DNA of 64,000 bases from Eubacterium sp. 1001713B170207_170306_E7 (GTDB lineage: Bacteria > Bacillota > Clostridia > Eubacteriales > Eubacteriaceae), in contig NZ_JADMVE010000001.1 of NCBI RefSeq assembly GCF_015547515.1, positions 310,406 through 374,405 on the forward strand, in the 5' to 3' direction. The notes under the pieces were generated by a model, which saw only the letters and a program-made list of their open reading frames with translations, did no database searches and was not told the DNA's origin. A program made the translations under genes and the position numbers. Below, piece after piece: positions 25,995 to 34,651 of the stretch (its first letter is position 1; each line of letters begins with the position of its first letter).

Positions 25995-27191
25995 TTATGC
26001 GGGCTGGTTGAAAAAGCGTTTAAAGTTTTCGACAATCTCATCAATGTTTTTTTCGGTAAGGATGAGCGGCGGATAAATCATTACAAATTGCGGAACGGCC
26101 GCAAATTTCTTTATGAGAATACCCTTTTCCTTCATAAACTGCACGAAGCTGTCACACACAGCTTCCTTTTTAAAATCAATGAACAGAATCAGGCCCTTGC
26201 CCTTAATGCTGAACTTCCGGCCGCAGTTGGCCTCAAGGGCCCGCAGCTTGCCCTGGAACCGGGTGCCCAGCGCCTGGATTTTTTTAGACAGGTTTGAGGA
26301 CTCCATAAAGCTGAGGATAACCTTCAGCATGATGTAGTTGGGCACATCCTCCAGAACGACACGGGATTCCTGAATGGCAAAGAGCTTGTTGATCCGCTTG
26401 GTCATGGACATAAAGTGCACGGTGCGGTGGTTGTACAGGCTGCCATTGTAGATAAGTACATCCGGCTGGATTTCGTAAAGCTTGTAGGAGAAGATTGGCC
26501 CCATGCGGTAAAAGCCGGCGGTGGAGTCATCCCAGATAATGGGAATGTTAAACTTGGCCAGCAGGTCCAGAATGGGCTCCAGCAGGTCTTTTTTCGCGAT
26601 GGACGCGTCGCTTGTGACAATGGGGTTAATAATACAGCCCGCCAGGGCGCTCCGGTGTTTTTTGAGAATGAGCTTGATGGTTTTGAGCTCGGGAAACACC
26701 GTGTTTTTGATGCCGTCGATATTGACCTTGGGGTCATCGGCGATGAGCTCCTCGAATGAGAAAATCCGGTCGGCAAATTCCTCAGGGAAAATACCGGGGA
26801 GCTTTTCCAGACAGAGAAACTCCGTCTTGCCGCGCTTGGAGGACAGTGCCTTGAGCAGACGCGGGTAAGGGTTTTCAGAATTGAAATAGGTTACAGCCAG
26901 CTTTTTAGGCAGGTGCGGCTTAAGCTGCGCGTCCAGGTCGCTCAGGAGAGACGCCAGGTCCACTGGCCTGTTTTCTTTTTGATAATCCTTAACCATGGCG
27001 TTAATATCCCGGTTAATGGTGGGGTTATTATAACCGCAGCTCCACAGCAGGCTGTCTGTATAAAAGCTGAGGTACATATTTTCATCGGTATCGGTCAGAG
27101 TTTGAAGGCTTCCTTTGGAAATATCCACAATCCCGTCAAAGGACTCCGTCAATTCCTCATTAAACATTTTTTTGGTTTCGTTTTTACTCAT
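25995..27191 (-). CDS. Class III aminotransferase-like protein lacking the PLP lysine
   Basis: A 398-residue protein with the outline of a fold-type I class III aminotransferase: TDSLLWSCGYNNPTINRDI near the N-terminus, the central WDDSTAGFYRMGPIFSYKLYEIQPDVLIYNGSL block and a C-terminal small domain (KGKGLILFIDFK, YPPLILTEKNIDEIVENFKRFF). The Asp of the usual D-E-V-Q-T-G-F-R-T-G motif is kept (residue ~218). The position expected to be the Schiff-base Lys falls on Asn-Gly in IYNGSL (~246), with no Lys close by, and the phosphate-binding loop is also not recognisable. It is probably not a transaminase. The start follows GGGAGG. It stands alone. Confidence 0.7.
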   Translation of the reverse strand: MSKNETKKMFNEELTESFDGIVDISKGSLQTLTDTDENMYLSFYTDSLLWSCGYNNPTINRDINAMVKDYQKENRPVDLASLLSDLDAQLKPHLPKKLAVTYFNSENPYPRLLKALSSKRGKTEFLCLEKLPGIFPEEFADRIFSFEELIADDPKVNIDGIKNTVFPELKTIKLILKKHRSALAGCIINPIVTSDASIAKKDLLEPILDLLAKFNIPIIWDDSTAGFYRMGPIFSYKLYEIQPDVLIYNGSLYNHRTVHFMSMTKRINKLFAIQESRVVLEDVPNYIMLKVILSFMESSNLSKKIQALGTRFQGKLRALEANCGRKFSIKGKGLILFIDFKKEAVCDSFVQFMKEKGILIKKFAAVPQFVMIYPPLILTEKNIDEIVENFKRFFNQPA

Positions 27192-27283
27192 GCTTACCTC
27201 CCTCTAAATAGAACTAACCTTATTTTCCCTTAAAACTAAGAAAATGACAAGTGATTTTAATAAATTCCGGGATAACCTGAAAT

Positions 27284-27318
27284 AAAAAAGCAACGTCCTT
27301 AAAAGAACGTCGCTTTTC
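27284..27318 (-). terminator. Terminator after the DUF1858 gene
   Basis: On the minus strand the stem AAAAGCGACGTTCTT / AAGGACGTTGCTTTT (one G-T) followed by TTTATTTC. It separates DUF1858 from the aminotransferase-like gene downstream. Confidence 0.8.
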
Positions 27319-27330
27319 TTAAGAATTTAA

Positions 27331-27546
27331 TTATTTGGTCGCATCAACAGCGTTTAACGCGTCGTTAATGGAACGGACCATTGCTTCCGGATCAATGCCG
27401 TGGGCAAGACAGCCCTGTTCAATATTTTCAAAGCGGGCAGCCATGCAGCCAAAGCAGTGCATTCCGTATGCCTGGAAAACCGGCACAGAATCAGGATATT
27501 TTTCAACGGCTTCTAAGATGCCCATATCTTTTGTTACTTTATCCAT
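27331..27546 (-). CDS. DUF1858 (ScdA/RIC N-terminal-like) protein
   Basis: A 71-residue protein matching DUF1858: KDMGILEAVEKYPDSVPVFQAYGMHCFGCMAARFENIEQGCLAHGIDPEAMVRSINDALN. The CFGC pair is the family's conserved cysteine motif, thought to bind metal or an Fe-S centre; similar domains occur at the N-terminus of ScdA/RIC cluster-repair proteins. I chose ATG 27546, behind TTGGAGGTG, over an in-frame codon five residues further up. It is a single-gene unit with its own terminator. The function is not established. Confidence 0.85.
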   Translation of the reverse strand: MDKVTKDMGILEAVEKYPDSVPVFQAYGMHCFGCMAARFENIEQGCLAHGIDPEAMVRSINDALNAVDATK

Positions 27547-27647
27547 ATTATTCACCTCCAAATGGTTATGATAATCATACTATACCCCTATTATATAGTT
27601 TGAAAAAGATTTTGGCAAGAGTATAAAGAAAAAAGAAAGGCAATTAC

Positions 27648-27676
27648 TTGAAAAAAATAAGAGGCCGTTGTATAAT
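27648..27676 (+). promoter_or_regulatory. Promoter of ptsH
   Basis: TTGAAA (27648-27653), a 17-bp spacer and TATAAT (27671-27676), 40 bp upstream of the GTG start. Confidence 0.75.
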
Positions 27677-27715
27677 ATAAACGATAGGGGAATTTTCTAT
27701 AAAGGGGTGTATAAT

Positions 27716-27991
27716 GTGATAACCGACAAAGTAGTGGTACAAAACCGTGCTGGACTCCATGCAAAACCAGCATCCTTATTTGTACAAACGGCCAATAAGT
27801 TCAAGAGCGAAATTTACATCAGTAAAGGCTCAACACGTGTAAACGCTAAAAGCATTATGGGAGTAATGATTTTAGCTGTTCAAAAGGGCGATGAGATCGT
27901 AATCGAAGCCTCGGGCGATGATGAAAAGCTCGCGGTCGAAAAGTTAATAGAACTCATTAATAATAAATTCGGTCTGCCCGATGAATCTTAA
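27716..27991 (+). CDS. ptsH: HPr phosphocarrier protein
   Basis: A 91-residue HPr of the sugar phosphotransferase system. The phospho-accepting His15 lies in NRAGLHAKPAS and the regulatory Ser46 in NAKSIMGVM, both at the positions found in Gram-positive HPr, so it can act in PTS transport and in catabolite repression through HPr kinase. The GTG at 27716 follows AAAGGGGTG at good distance and gives exactly this numbering; the frame continues upstream without a better start. It is transcribed alone, without the usual ptsI partner, and ends in a terminator. Confidence 0.92.
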   Translation: MITDKVVVQNRAGLHAKPASLFVQTANKFKSEIYISKGSTRVNAKSIMGVMILAVQKGDEIVIEASGDDEKLAVEKLIELINNKFGLPDES

Positions 27992-28005
27992 CAAAATGTA
28001 AACTG

Positions 28006-28043
28006 AGAAAAGTATGGATGGGTTCATTCATACTTTTCTTTTG
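28006..28043 (+). terminator. Terminator after ptsH
   Basis: A perfect 11-bp stem AGAAAAGTATG / CATACTTTTCT followed by TTTG. Confidence 0.8.
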
Positions 28044-28097
28044 TTCACACGGCGTTTACCGCGCTTTTTACGATCTTATGACAACAAAGGAGTTTTT

Positions 28098-28853
28098 ATG
28101 CGCAAGATACTGATCGCCATTTCCTTCTTTACCCGCTTTCCCATAAAGCTGAAGGATGTGAGCGAGGAAGAATTTTATAATTCAATGATTTTCATGCCGC
28201 TTGTGGGTCTGCTGGTTGGGGCGATTCTGTTCGCGGTCTCCTGGGTATTATCCTATATTCATGTTATCCAGCTCCAGGCCCTCTTTACCATGATCGTCTA
28301 TATCTGGATTACGGGCGGCCTGCATCTCGACGGCTTTGCCGATACGGTGGACGCCCTGTTTTCAGCCAGAGACCACGCGAAAATGATGGAGATCATGAAG
28401 GACAGCCGTCTGGGGTCCTTTGGTGCCATCGGGCTGATCCTGCTGTTTCTGACCATCTGGTCCTGCTACACGGTCATTCTGCCGGAAAACCTGCTGATTT
28501 TGATCCTCATGCCGGTCATCGGACGCTACTGCGCCATACAGACCTGCTGCTTTTCCACCTACGCCGAGGGCGGCGGCGGACTGGGACGCCGGATTGTCGA
28601 GATGACCAAGCCCTGGCATGTGCTTGTCTATCTGCTTCTGATCCTGCCCTTTGCCTGGTTTGCCATCGGGCCGGTGGCCTTCTTTGCAGCGCTGGGAACC
28701 ATGCTCATCAATTTTGTGCTCATGTTCTATTTGCAGCGCAAAATCGGCGGAATCACCGGCGATACCATTGGCCTGACCATTGAACTGACCCAGACGATTT
28801 TCCTGGTGGTTCTGGCCGTTATCCAGGCGAATTGGATGCTTCTGGCAGCGTGA
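28098..28853 (+). CDS. cobS: Adenosylcobinamide-GDP ribazoletransferase
   Basis: A 251-residue integral membrane enzyme joining adenosylcobinamide-GDP and alpha-ribazole, the last assembly step of the cobalamin nucleotide loop. Family marks are SFFTRFPIK at the start, WITGGLHLDGFADTVDALFS with metal-binding acidic residues, MEIMKDSRLGSFGAIGL and GRYCAIQ, and the late GGITGDTIGLTIELTQTIFL. The start is ATG 28098 behind AAAGGAG; an upstream in-frame extension has no similarity. Other cob genes are not adjacent, and the riboswitch-like leader 2.5 kb away is not in its transcript. Confidence 0.93.
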   Translation: MRKILIAISFFTRFPIKLKDVSEEEFYNSMIFMPLVGLLVGAILFAVSWVLSYIHVIQLQALFTMIVYIWITGGLHLDGFADTVDALFSARDHAKMMEIMKDSRLGSFGAIGLILLFLTIWSCYTVILPENLLILILMPVIGRYCAIQTCCFSTYAEGGGGLGRRIVEMTKPWHVLVYLLLILPFAWFAIGPVAFFAALGTMLINFVLMFYLQRKIGGITGDTIGLTIELTQTIFLVVLAVIQANWMLLAA

Positions 28854-28858
28854 CGGAT

Positions 28859-30763
28859 ATGAGAAACCAATGCTTACCGACCAACCGGCAGGAAATGCGT
28901 GACCGGGGCTGGCCCGAAGTCGACTTTGCCCTGGTCACAGGAGACGGCTATGTGGATCACCCCTCCTTCGGGGCGGCGGTGATCTCACGGGTGCTGGAAA
29001 GCCACGGCTACCGGGTGGGCATCATCGCCCAACCTGACTGGCACAGCACCGGGGCCTTTGAGGTCTTTGGCCGCCCGCGCCTCGGGTTTATGGTGACCGC
29101 CGGAAATCTCGATTCCATGGTCAGCCACTATACCGTCAATAAAAAAAGGCGAAAAAAAGACGTCTATACGCCGGGAGGAGCGGCCGGCCTCCGGCCAGAC
29201 CGGGCCACCATTGTTTACTGCGGTAAAATACGGGAGGCTTACAAGGATGTTCCACTGATCATCGGTGGAATCGAGGCGAGCCTGCGGCGTTTTGCCCATT
29301 ACGACTACTGGCAGAATAAGGTGCGGCGTTCGATCCTCTTTGACAGCCGGGCCGATCTGCTGGTCTATGGCATGGGCGAGAAAGCCATTGTCGAGATTGC
29401 CGACAGCCTAAATGCCGGTATTCCGGCAGCGGAATTAAACTACATTAAAGGTACAGCCTGTATCATTAGAGAAATACTTTCGGATTGTGTGGAATTGCCA
29501 AGCTGTGAAGCAGTGACAGCGGATAAAAAAACTTATGCCGAAGCCGCGAGACAAATTCATGGGAGCAATGATCCCTTCAACCCAAAGCCTTTTATCCAGC
29601 CGACCGGCAACCGGTACCTGTGCCAGAATCCGCCGCAGATGCCGCTGACTGAGGCAGAGATGGATGAAATCTACGGACTGCCCTATACTTTCCGCCAGTG
29701 CGAAAGCTCGCTGGGGGACGGTGTAATTCCGGGAATCGAGGAAATAAAATTCAGTATTACAGCCAACAGGGGCTGTTTTGGAAATTGTCATTTCTGCGCC
29801 CTTGCCATTCATCAGGGGCGGTATATCCAAAAGCGGAGCAAGGCCTCCATTGTGGACGAGGCCAAGCGCATGATCAAGGATCCGGATTTCAAGGGCTATA
29901 TCCACGATATTGGCGGTCCGACCGCTAATTTCAGGAATCCGGCCTGCGAGAAACAGAAAACAAAGGGCGTCTGCCCGCACAGGGAGTGCCTGTTTCCCGA
30001 ACCCTGTGAAAACCTGAATACGGATGAAAGCGACTATCTGGAGGTGCTGCGCGCTGTGAGACAGCTGCCGGGCGTCAAAAAAGTGTTTGTCCGTTCCGGC
30101 ATTCGTTACGACTATCTTTTGAAGGACAAAAATAAAAGCTTTTTTAAAGAGCTGGTGAAATACCACGTCAGCGGACAGCTGAGGGTAGCGCCAGAGCATG
30201 TGGTCAGTTCTGTGCTCCATAATATGGGCAAGCCGGACTTTTCGGCTTACGAGCGGTTCCGGCGGGAGTTTGTCCAGTACGATAAACAGTTCAAGACCAA
30301 TCAATTTGTGGTTCCTTATTTTATAACCAGCCATCCAGGCTGTACCCTGAGCAACGCCATCGCCCTGAGCGAGTACATCCGGGATCACGGCGCAGTGCCC
30401 GAGCAGGTGCAGGATTTTTATCCAACGCCGGGCAGCATCGCCACAGCCATGTATTATACAGGCTATAATCCCTTTACCATGGAGTCCATGCACATTCCAA
30501 AGGACAGGGAAAAGCTGATGCAGCGCGCACTGATCCAGTACAACCGGCCCGAGAACTATAAGCTCGTCCGCGAGGCCCTGCTAAAGGCCGGACGGCGCGA
30601 CCTGATCGGCAGCCACAAAGGGGCGTTGATCCCTGAGAAGCCCTGGGGTATAAAAAAGGCTGAGGGAAAAGATCCCGGGAAAAAGCTGGGAACCAAGGGT
30701 AAAAATAAAAGAAAAAATGGTGGTAGAAATGGAAATAGAAAAAAAACTAACCGAATCAATTGA
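28859..30763 (+). CDS. YgiQ-family radical SAM protein
   Basis: A 634-residue member of the UPF0313/YgiQ family. The N-terminal region (LVTGDGYVDHPSFGAAVISRVLESHGYRVGIIAQPDW) is the typical B12-binding-like domain. The radical SAM core has NRGCFGNCHFCALAIHQGR with the CxxxCxxC cluster ligands near residue 306. A second conserved Cys group (ACEKQKTKGVCPHRECLFPEPC) follows, then VAPEHVVSSVLHNMGKP. The tail is rich in Lys, Arg and Asn. The substrate is unknown. The start is probably ATG 28859, 5 bp after cobS, in a likely operon. Its end overlaps the DtxR-type gene. Confidence 0.9.
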   Translation: MRNQCLPTNRQEMRDRGWPEVDFALVTGDGYVDHPSFGAAVISRVLESHGYRVGIIAQPDWHSTGAFEVFGRPRLGFMVTAGNLDSMVSHYTVNKKRRKKDVYTPGGAAGLRPDRATIVYCGKIREAYKDVPLIIGGIEASLRRFAHYDYWQNKVRRSILFDSRADLLVYGMGEKAIVEIADSLNAGIPAAELNYIKGTACIIREILSDCVELPSCEAVTADKKTYAEAARQIHGSNDPFNPKPFIQPTGNRYLCQNPPQMPLTEAEMDEIYGLPYTFRQCESSLGDGVIPGIEEIKFSITANRGCFGNCHFCALAIHQGRYIQKRSKASIVDEAKRMIKDPDFKGYIHDIGGPTANFRNPACEKQKTKGVCPHRECLFPEPCENLNTDESDYLEVLRAVRQLPGVKKVFVRSGIRYDYLLKDKNKSFFKELVKYHVSGQLRVAPEHVVSSVLHNMGKPDFSAYERFRREFVQYDKQFKTNQFVVPYFITSHPGCTLSNAIALSEYIRDHGAVPEQVQDFYPTPGSIATAMYYTGYNPFTMESMHIPKDREKLMQRALIQYNRPENYKLVREALLKAGRRDLIGSHKGALIPEKPWGIKKAEGKDPGKKLGTKGKNKRKNGGRNGNRKKTNRIN

Positions 30764-31115
30764 AGATTATATTGAAACCATATATTTGGATTTTTCACAG
30801 GACAACCGGGGTGTCCGCATCACCGACCTTGCCCAGGCCATGGGAGTGAGCAAGGCCAGCGCCAACGACGCCGTCAAAAAGCTGAAATCCCTGGGCTATG
30901 TAGAGCATGAGCGCTACGGCCAGATTTATCTGACCGACAGCGGCGAGGCCATGGGCATCAAAATCTATGAAAAGCACTGTATCATTACCAAGTTCTTAAA
31001 TCAGGTTCTGGATGTCACCCCAAAGGTGGCCGAAAATGACGCCTGCTGCATCGAGCATATTATCAGTGATGAAACCTTTGAAAAGATGAAGACCTATCTG
31101 AAGGATAACGAATAA
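30729..31115 (+). CDS. DtxR/MntR-family metal-dependent regulator
   Basis: A regulator of about 128 residues. SIEDYIETIYLDFSQDNRGVRITDLAQAMGVSKASANDAVKKLKSLGYVEHERYGQIYLTDSGEAMGIKIYEKHCIITKFLNQVLDV is the DtxR winged helix plus the start of the metal-binding dimerisation domain; ENDACCIEHIISDETFEKM follows. There is no SH3-like third domain, as in MntR, so it likely senses Mn or Fe. Two Met starts are possible, 30717 and 30729; GGTGG spacing favours the second. It overlaps the end of the radical SAM gene by 35-47 bp in a different frame. Confidence 0.88.
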   Translation: MEIEKKLTESIEDYIETIYLDFSQDNRGVRITDLAQAMGVSKASANDAVKKLKSLGYVEHERYGQIYLTDSGEAMGIKIYEKHCIITKFLNQVLDVTPKVAENDACCIEHIISDETFEKMKTYLKDNE

Positions 31116-31154
31116 AAAAACCGTGCCGTTCACCGAGAGCGGCGCGGTTTTTTA
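31114..31154 (+). terminator. Terminator after the DtxR-type gene
   Basis: The stem AAAAAACCGTGCCG / CGGCGCGGTTTTTT (one mismatch-type pair) ending in a T run; it overlaps the stop codon region. Confidence 0.85.
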
Positions 31155-31213
31155 TATGACAGACCAGCCATTTTCTGTTACAATAAGCCTAACTAAGAAA
31201 GGAAAAGAAACCA

Positions 31214-32818
31214 TTGAAGATAAAAGACCGAATTACCATCACCTTAGAGGATATTACCCACAGCGGCGAGGGCGTTGGCCGGATCGACAATATGATCATA
31301 TTTGTGGACGGCGGCGTGCCGGGTGATACCGAAGAAATAGAGATAACAGCCATCAAAAAAACCTATATGACCGGAAAAATGTTAAAACTGATTACCCCCT
31401 CCGAGAAACGGCAGGAGCCGCCATGTCCGTACTTTGGGCGCTGCGGCGGCTGCCAGATATTGCAGGTGCAGTATGATGCGCAGCTTGCCATCAAGCATAA
31501 AATCGTCACCGACGTCCTGGAAAGAATCGGCGGGATTAAGGACGTCCCGGTAAATGCCGTGATCGGCATGGAGACGCCATACCGATACCGCAATAAAGCC
31601 CAGTTTAAAATCAGCGGAGAAGGCATGGGCTTTTTCGCCAAGAGAAGCCATCAGATCGTGCCCATTGAAGACTGCCTGACCCAGCCCGAAAGCTGTGTAC
31701 AGGTTATTGAAACCTTCAACGCGCTGCTGAAAGACGGCTGCTTTGAGCTTTATGACGAGCAGAAGCATACCGGCTTTCTGAGAGGGATTGTCCAGAGAAC
31801 CAACGAGCAGGGCGAAAATATGATTGTCATCGTAGGAAACGGAAAAAAACTCAAGCATAAAGATAAAATTCTTCAGGCCATTACCGAGAGAATTCCAGAC
31901 GTACGCTCCGTCTACCTGAATGTCAATACCACCAGAGGGAACGCTGTGCTGGGCAGAGAAAATCACCTGTTGCTGGGCACACCGCAGATCGAGGAACGCA
32001 TTGGTGACCTGAGCTTTCTGATCTCGCCCAATTCCTTTTTCCAGGTCAATACCCGCCAGACAAAGGTGCTGTATGATCTGGTGAAAAGGATGGCCGCCTT
32101 AACCGGTGCCGAAACACTTTTCGACCTCTACTGCGGCACAGGCACCATCGGCCTGTACCTGGCCCGCGAAGCCGCCCAGGTCTATGGCATCGAGATCGTG
32201 GAAAACGCCGTCCTCGACGCCCAGGAGAACGCCAAGCGCAACCAGATTGAAAATATCCGCTTCATTCAAGGGAAATCTGAAACCGAAGCCCCAAAACTGG
32301 CAAATGAAGGCGTCCACCCCGATGTCATTGTCCTCGACCCGCCCAGAAAAGGCTGCGACCCCGCCCTTCTGGAAATGATCAAAGACCTGGCCGTCCCCAA
32401 GGTCGTCTACGTTTCCTGTAACCCCTCCACCCTGGCCCGAGACCTGAAAATTCTGCGTGAGTACGGGTATCAGGTGCAGGAAGTTCAGCCAGTGGATTTG
32501 TTTCCCGGGACGGGGCATGTGGAGACGGTTGCGCTCTTAACCCGTAAAAAGGATGTAGAAAGAATCGACATTGAAATGACTGTGGACAAGGAAGATGTAA
32601 CGGAGAAAGCCACGTATCAGAAGATTAAGGAGTATGTGAAGGAAAAGTACGGGCTGAATGTGCATACGAAGTATATTGCGGAAGTGAAGAGAAAACATGG
32701 ATTGCCTATGCATGACGCACCAAATAAGGTAGATGTGCCGAAAAGGGAATACCCGGGGTGCCCGGAAGAGAAGGTAAAGGCCATAGAGGAAGCATTGAGG
32801 TATTTTGGAACTATATAA
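31214..32818 (+). CDS. rlmD: 23S rRNA (uracil-5-)-methyltransferase RlmD/RumA type, with element-supplied C-terminus
   Basis: A 534-residue SAM-dependent RNA m5U methyltransferase. In order: a TRAM domain (residues ~1-65, ITLEDITHSGEGVGRIDN), the [4Fe-4S] cysteines CPYFGRCGGCQ, the SAM site LFDLYCGTGTIGLYLA and the catalytic Cys in VVYVSCNPSTLARD. The family normally ends soon after GHVETVALL, near residue 443. Here ~90 more, AT-richer codons follow (VDKEDVTEKATYQKIKEYV ... KVKAIEEALRYFGTI). The change of composition starts exactly at the 14-bp repeat that also marks the far end of the downstream island, so I infer the tail was brought in by integration. Start TTG 31214 behind AAAGGA. Confidence 0.9.
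   Translation: MKIKDRITITLEDITHSGEGVGRIDNMIIFVDGGVPGDTEEIEITAIKKTYMTGKMLKLITPSEKRQEPPCPYFGRCGGCQILQVQYDAQLAIKHKIVTDVLERIGGIKDVPVNAVIGMETPYRYRNKAQFKISGEGMGFFAKRSHQIVPIEDCLTQPESCVQVIETFNALLKDGCFELYDEQKHTGFLRGIVQRTNEQGENMIVIVGNGKKLKHKDKILQAITERIPDVRSVYLNVNTTRGNAVLGRENHLLLGTPQIEERIGDLSFLISPNSFFQVNTRQTKVLYDLVKRMAALTGAETLFDLYCGTGTIGLYLAREAAQVYGIEIVENAVLDAQENAKRNQIENIRFIQGKSETEAPKLANEGVHPDVIVLDPPRKGCDPALLEMIKDLAVPKVVYVSCNPSTLARDLKILREYGYQVQEVQPVDLFPGTGHVETVALLTRKKDVERIDIEMTVDKEDVTEKATYQKIKEYVKEKYGLNVHTKYIAEVKRKHGLPMHDAPNKVDVPKREYPGCPEEKVKAIEEALRYFGTI
32516..32529 (+). repeat. Putative attL within rlmD
   Basis: CATGTGGAGACGGT, encoding the conserved His-Val-Glu-Thr-Val of RlmD. An exact copy lies at 38073-38086 in the same orientation. 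Sequence upstream is GC-rich chromosome and sequence downstream is AT-rich. Confidence 0.75.
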
Positions 32819-32842
32819 AATAAAAACTAGGGAGAAAGAAAT

Positions 32843-33511
32843 ATGAGATGTCCATATTGTGGTATTGGAATTAGTATAGATTGGGATGAATGGATAGAGG
32901 AAGCTTATCCGGTACCTAATGAAGAGGAAGAATTTGATGAAGGTTATAACTTGGTTTCAGTATTTTGCCCCGATTGTCGAAAATTTATTGTGAGATTACA
33001 GCATGGAACAGGATATGTTTCTAGTCAGTATGGGAGTGAATTGTCAGAAATAGATGATGAAATACTATTGTACCCAAAGTTTCCCAAAACTAAGCAACTA
33101 AGTCAGTATGTGCCTGCAAAATATGCTGATTTATATGAGGAAGCTTCTCAGGTTAATAATATAAGTCCACGAGCAAGTGCAACTTTAAGTCGATATTTAT
33201 TACAGAATGTTCTACATGAGGAGCTAAAAATTAAGAAAAGAAATTTAGCAGAGGAAATAAACGAATTGGAGGAAAAACAAAGTGTTCCATCTACATTAGT
33301 TGCCATGTTGCAAGTTTTTCGTAAAATTGCAAACTTTGGTGCTCACCCCAAAAAAAGCACCAATAGTAACGAGATTGTTGAAATAGAAAAAGGTGAAGCA
33401 GAAGTAATGTTAGAATTAGTGGAAGAATTATTTGATTTTGTGTTTATAAAACCAAAACAACAAGAAGATTTTTTAAAAAGGATTTCTGAAAAATATGGTA
33501 TTCAACCCTAA
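32843..33511 (+). CDS. Zinc-ribbon DUF4145 protein
   Basis: A 222-residue protein of low GC unlike the chromosome around it. Residues ~3-55 form a two-CxxC zinc ribbon (CPYCG, CPDC). Residues ~100-215 match DUF4145 (SPRASATLSRYLLQNVLHEEL ... QVFRKIANFGAHPKK), an all-helical, HEPN-related domain frequently found in restriction and phage-defence loci. The R-x7-H spacing in RKIANFGAH differs from the strict Rx4-6H RNase motif, so ribonuclease activity is uncertain. The start follows AGGGAGAAAG, 24 bp after rlmD. It is the first cargo gene of the island. Confidence 0.82.
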   Translation: MRCPYCGIGISIDWDEWIEEAYPVPNEEEEFDEGYNLVSVFCPDCRKFIVRLQHGTGYVSSQYGSELSEIDDEILLYPKFPKTKQLSQYVPAKYADLYEEASQVNNISPRASATLSRYLLQNVLHEELKIKKRNLAEEINELEEKQSVPSTLVAMLQVFRKIANFGAHPKKSTNSNEIVEIEKGEAEVMLELVEELFDFVFIKPKQQEDFLKRISEKYGIQP

Positions 33512-33748
33512 TGCCATTTGTTGATGAGAATTAATCCAGTAAACAAAAATTACCTTATGCGTTTGAAATTTTAATAATTCAAAAATGGTTATTTGCAATC
33601 TAAGCGTTAGTTTGTAGATGATGATATTTTTTGCTCGACGATGAAGAGTTTGGATGAGTAGAAATGGCTGTAATGATTGGGTTTAAAAGATTATTGGACT
33701 ATAGTCAAGTAAGTAGACACAAAAAAGGAAAAAAATTCGAGGAGCAGG

Positions 33749-34651
33749 CTAGTGAAGCTGCTCCCAATACAAGTCCTCAGCTTCATTAGGCGTGAGCATA
33801 TTCAGAGAAAGATGCGGTCTTTTAGAGTGATAATAGCCTTCAATGTACTCAAAGATAGAGAGCTGTAGCTCCTGTAAAGAATGGTAAGATTTGCGGCTTG
33901 TTTCTTCTTTCTTGAGATATTTGAAGAAACATTCACAGCAGGCATTGTCAAAGGGATAGCCTTTTTTTGAAAAAGACTGGACAACGTTCAGGGAATCCAG
34001 AAGCTGACGAAAAGAAAAGGCAGTATACTGTGTACCCCGATCCGAATGGAACATCAGACCATAAGGAGTCTTGCGTTTTTCGTAAGCCTTCTGAAAAACA
34101 GAGGTGACAAGATTGGTGTCTGCCCGGGCAGAAAGACGCCAGGAAAGGACTTTCCTGGAGTAAAGATCCATCACAATACAGAGATAGTACCACTTTCCAC
34201 CAGCTTTGAGGTAGGTAATGTCGCTAACCCATACAAGATTGGGAGCTTTCTGTTGAAAGTTCTGTTGCAGATGATTAAAGCAAGAAGCGTCATCTGAATG
34301 CGAGCGGGAAAGCGAAGGTTTATCCGTTGACATTTTTGGGGGCTGAAGGTGTTTCATCAGCCGGTACACTCGCCCGACGCTGATGTTAATGCCATAGTCA
34401 CGCATTAAGATATAAGTGATTTTATAAGCGCCGAGCCGTTTGTTGTAAAGGGCATGAATGTGGAGAATCAGAGAAGCAATGTGCTGATTTTCTTTAACAC
34501 GCGGAGCAGGAACAGCAGAAAAATGTTTGTAATAAGTACTTCTGTTGACCTTGAGAACCCGGCAGAGCGTTTTGATCGAATGTTGAAAACGGAGCTTATG
34601 GACAGCGTCTAATCTCTGTTTGAGTGTGGCGTGAAGATGGCAATCGCTTTT
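33749..34651 (-). CDS. IS3-family transposase OrfB (DDE integrase)
   Basis: The frame is open from 34651, just after a stop in the A6 tract region, to 33749 (~300 codons); its first ATG is only at 34405, so the full protein must come from a frameshift out of orfA. Conserved parts are the HTH_21-type region KRLGAYKITYILMRDYGI, then the rve core with DDE residues: Asp in VSDITYL, Asp in HSDRGTQY, and Glu in ACCECFFKYLKKEE. All three acidic residues are present. orfB is in the +1 (equal to -2) frame relative to orfA, whereas IS3 elements normally need a single -1 shift. Confidence 0.85.
   Translation of the reverse strand, partial: KSDCHLHATLKQRLDAVHKLRFQHSIKTLCRVLKVNRSTYYKHFSAVPAPRVKENQHIASLILHIHALYNKRLGAYKITYILMRDYGINISVGRVYRLMKHLQPPKMSTDKPSLSRSHSDDASCFNHLQQNFQQKAPNLVWVSDITYLKAGGKWYYLCIVMDLYSRKVLSWRLSARADTNLVTSVFQKAYEKRKTPYGLMFHSDRGTQYTAFSFRQLLDSLNVVQSFSKKGYPFDNACCECFFKYLKKEETSRKSYHSLQELQLSIFEYIEGYYHSKRPHLSLNMLTPNEAEDLYWEQLH

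Noticed and set aside
29435-30493. 352-codon minus-strand frame inside the radical SAM gene
   Set aside because: It is antisense to a clearly conserved protein; no family pattern and no start signal.
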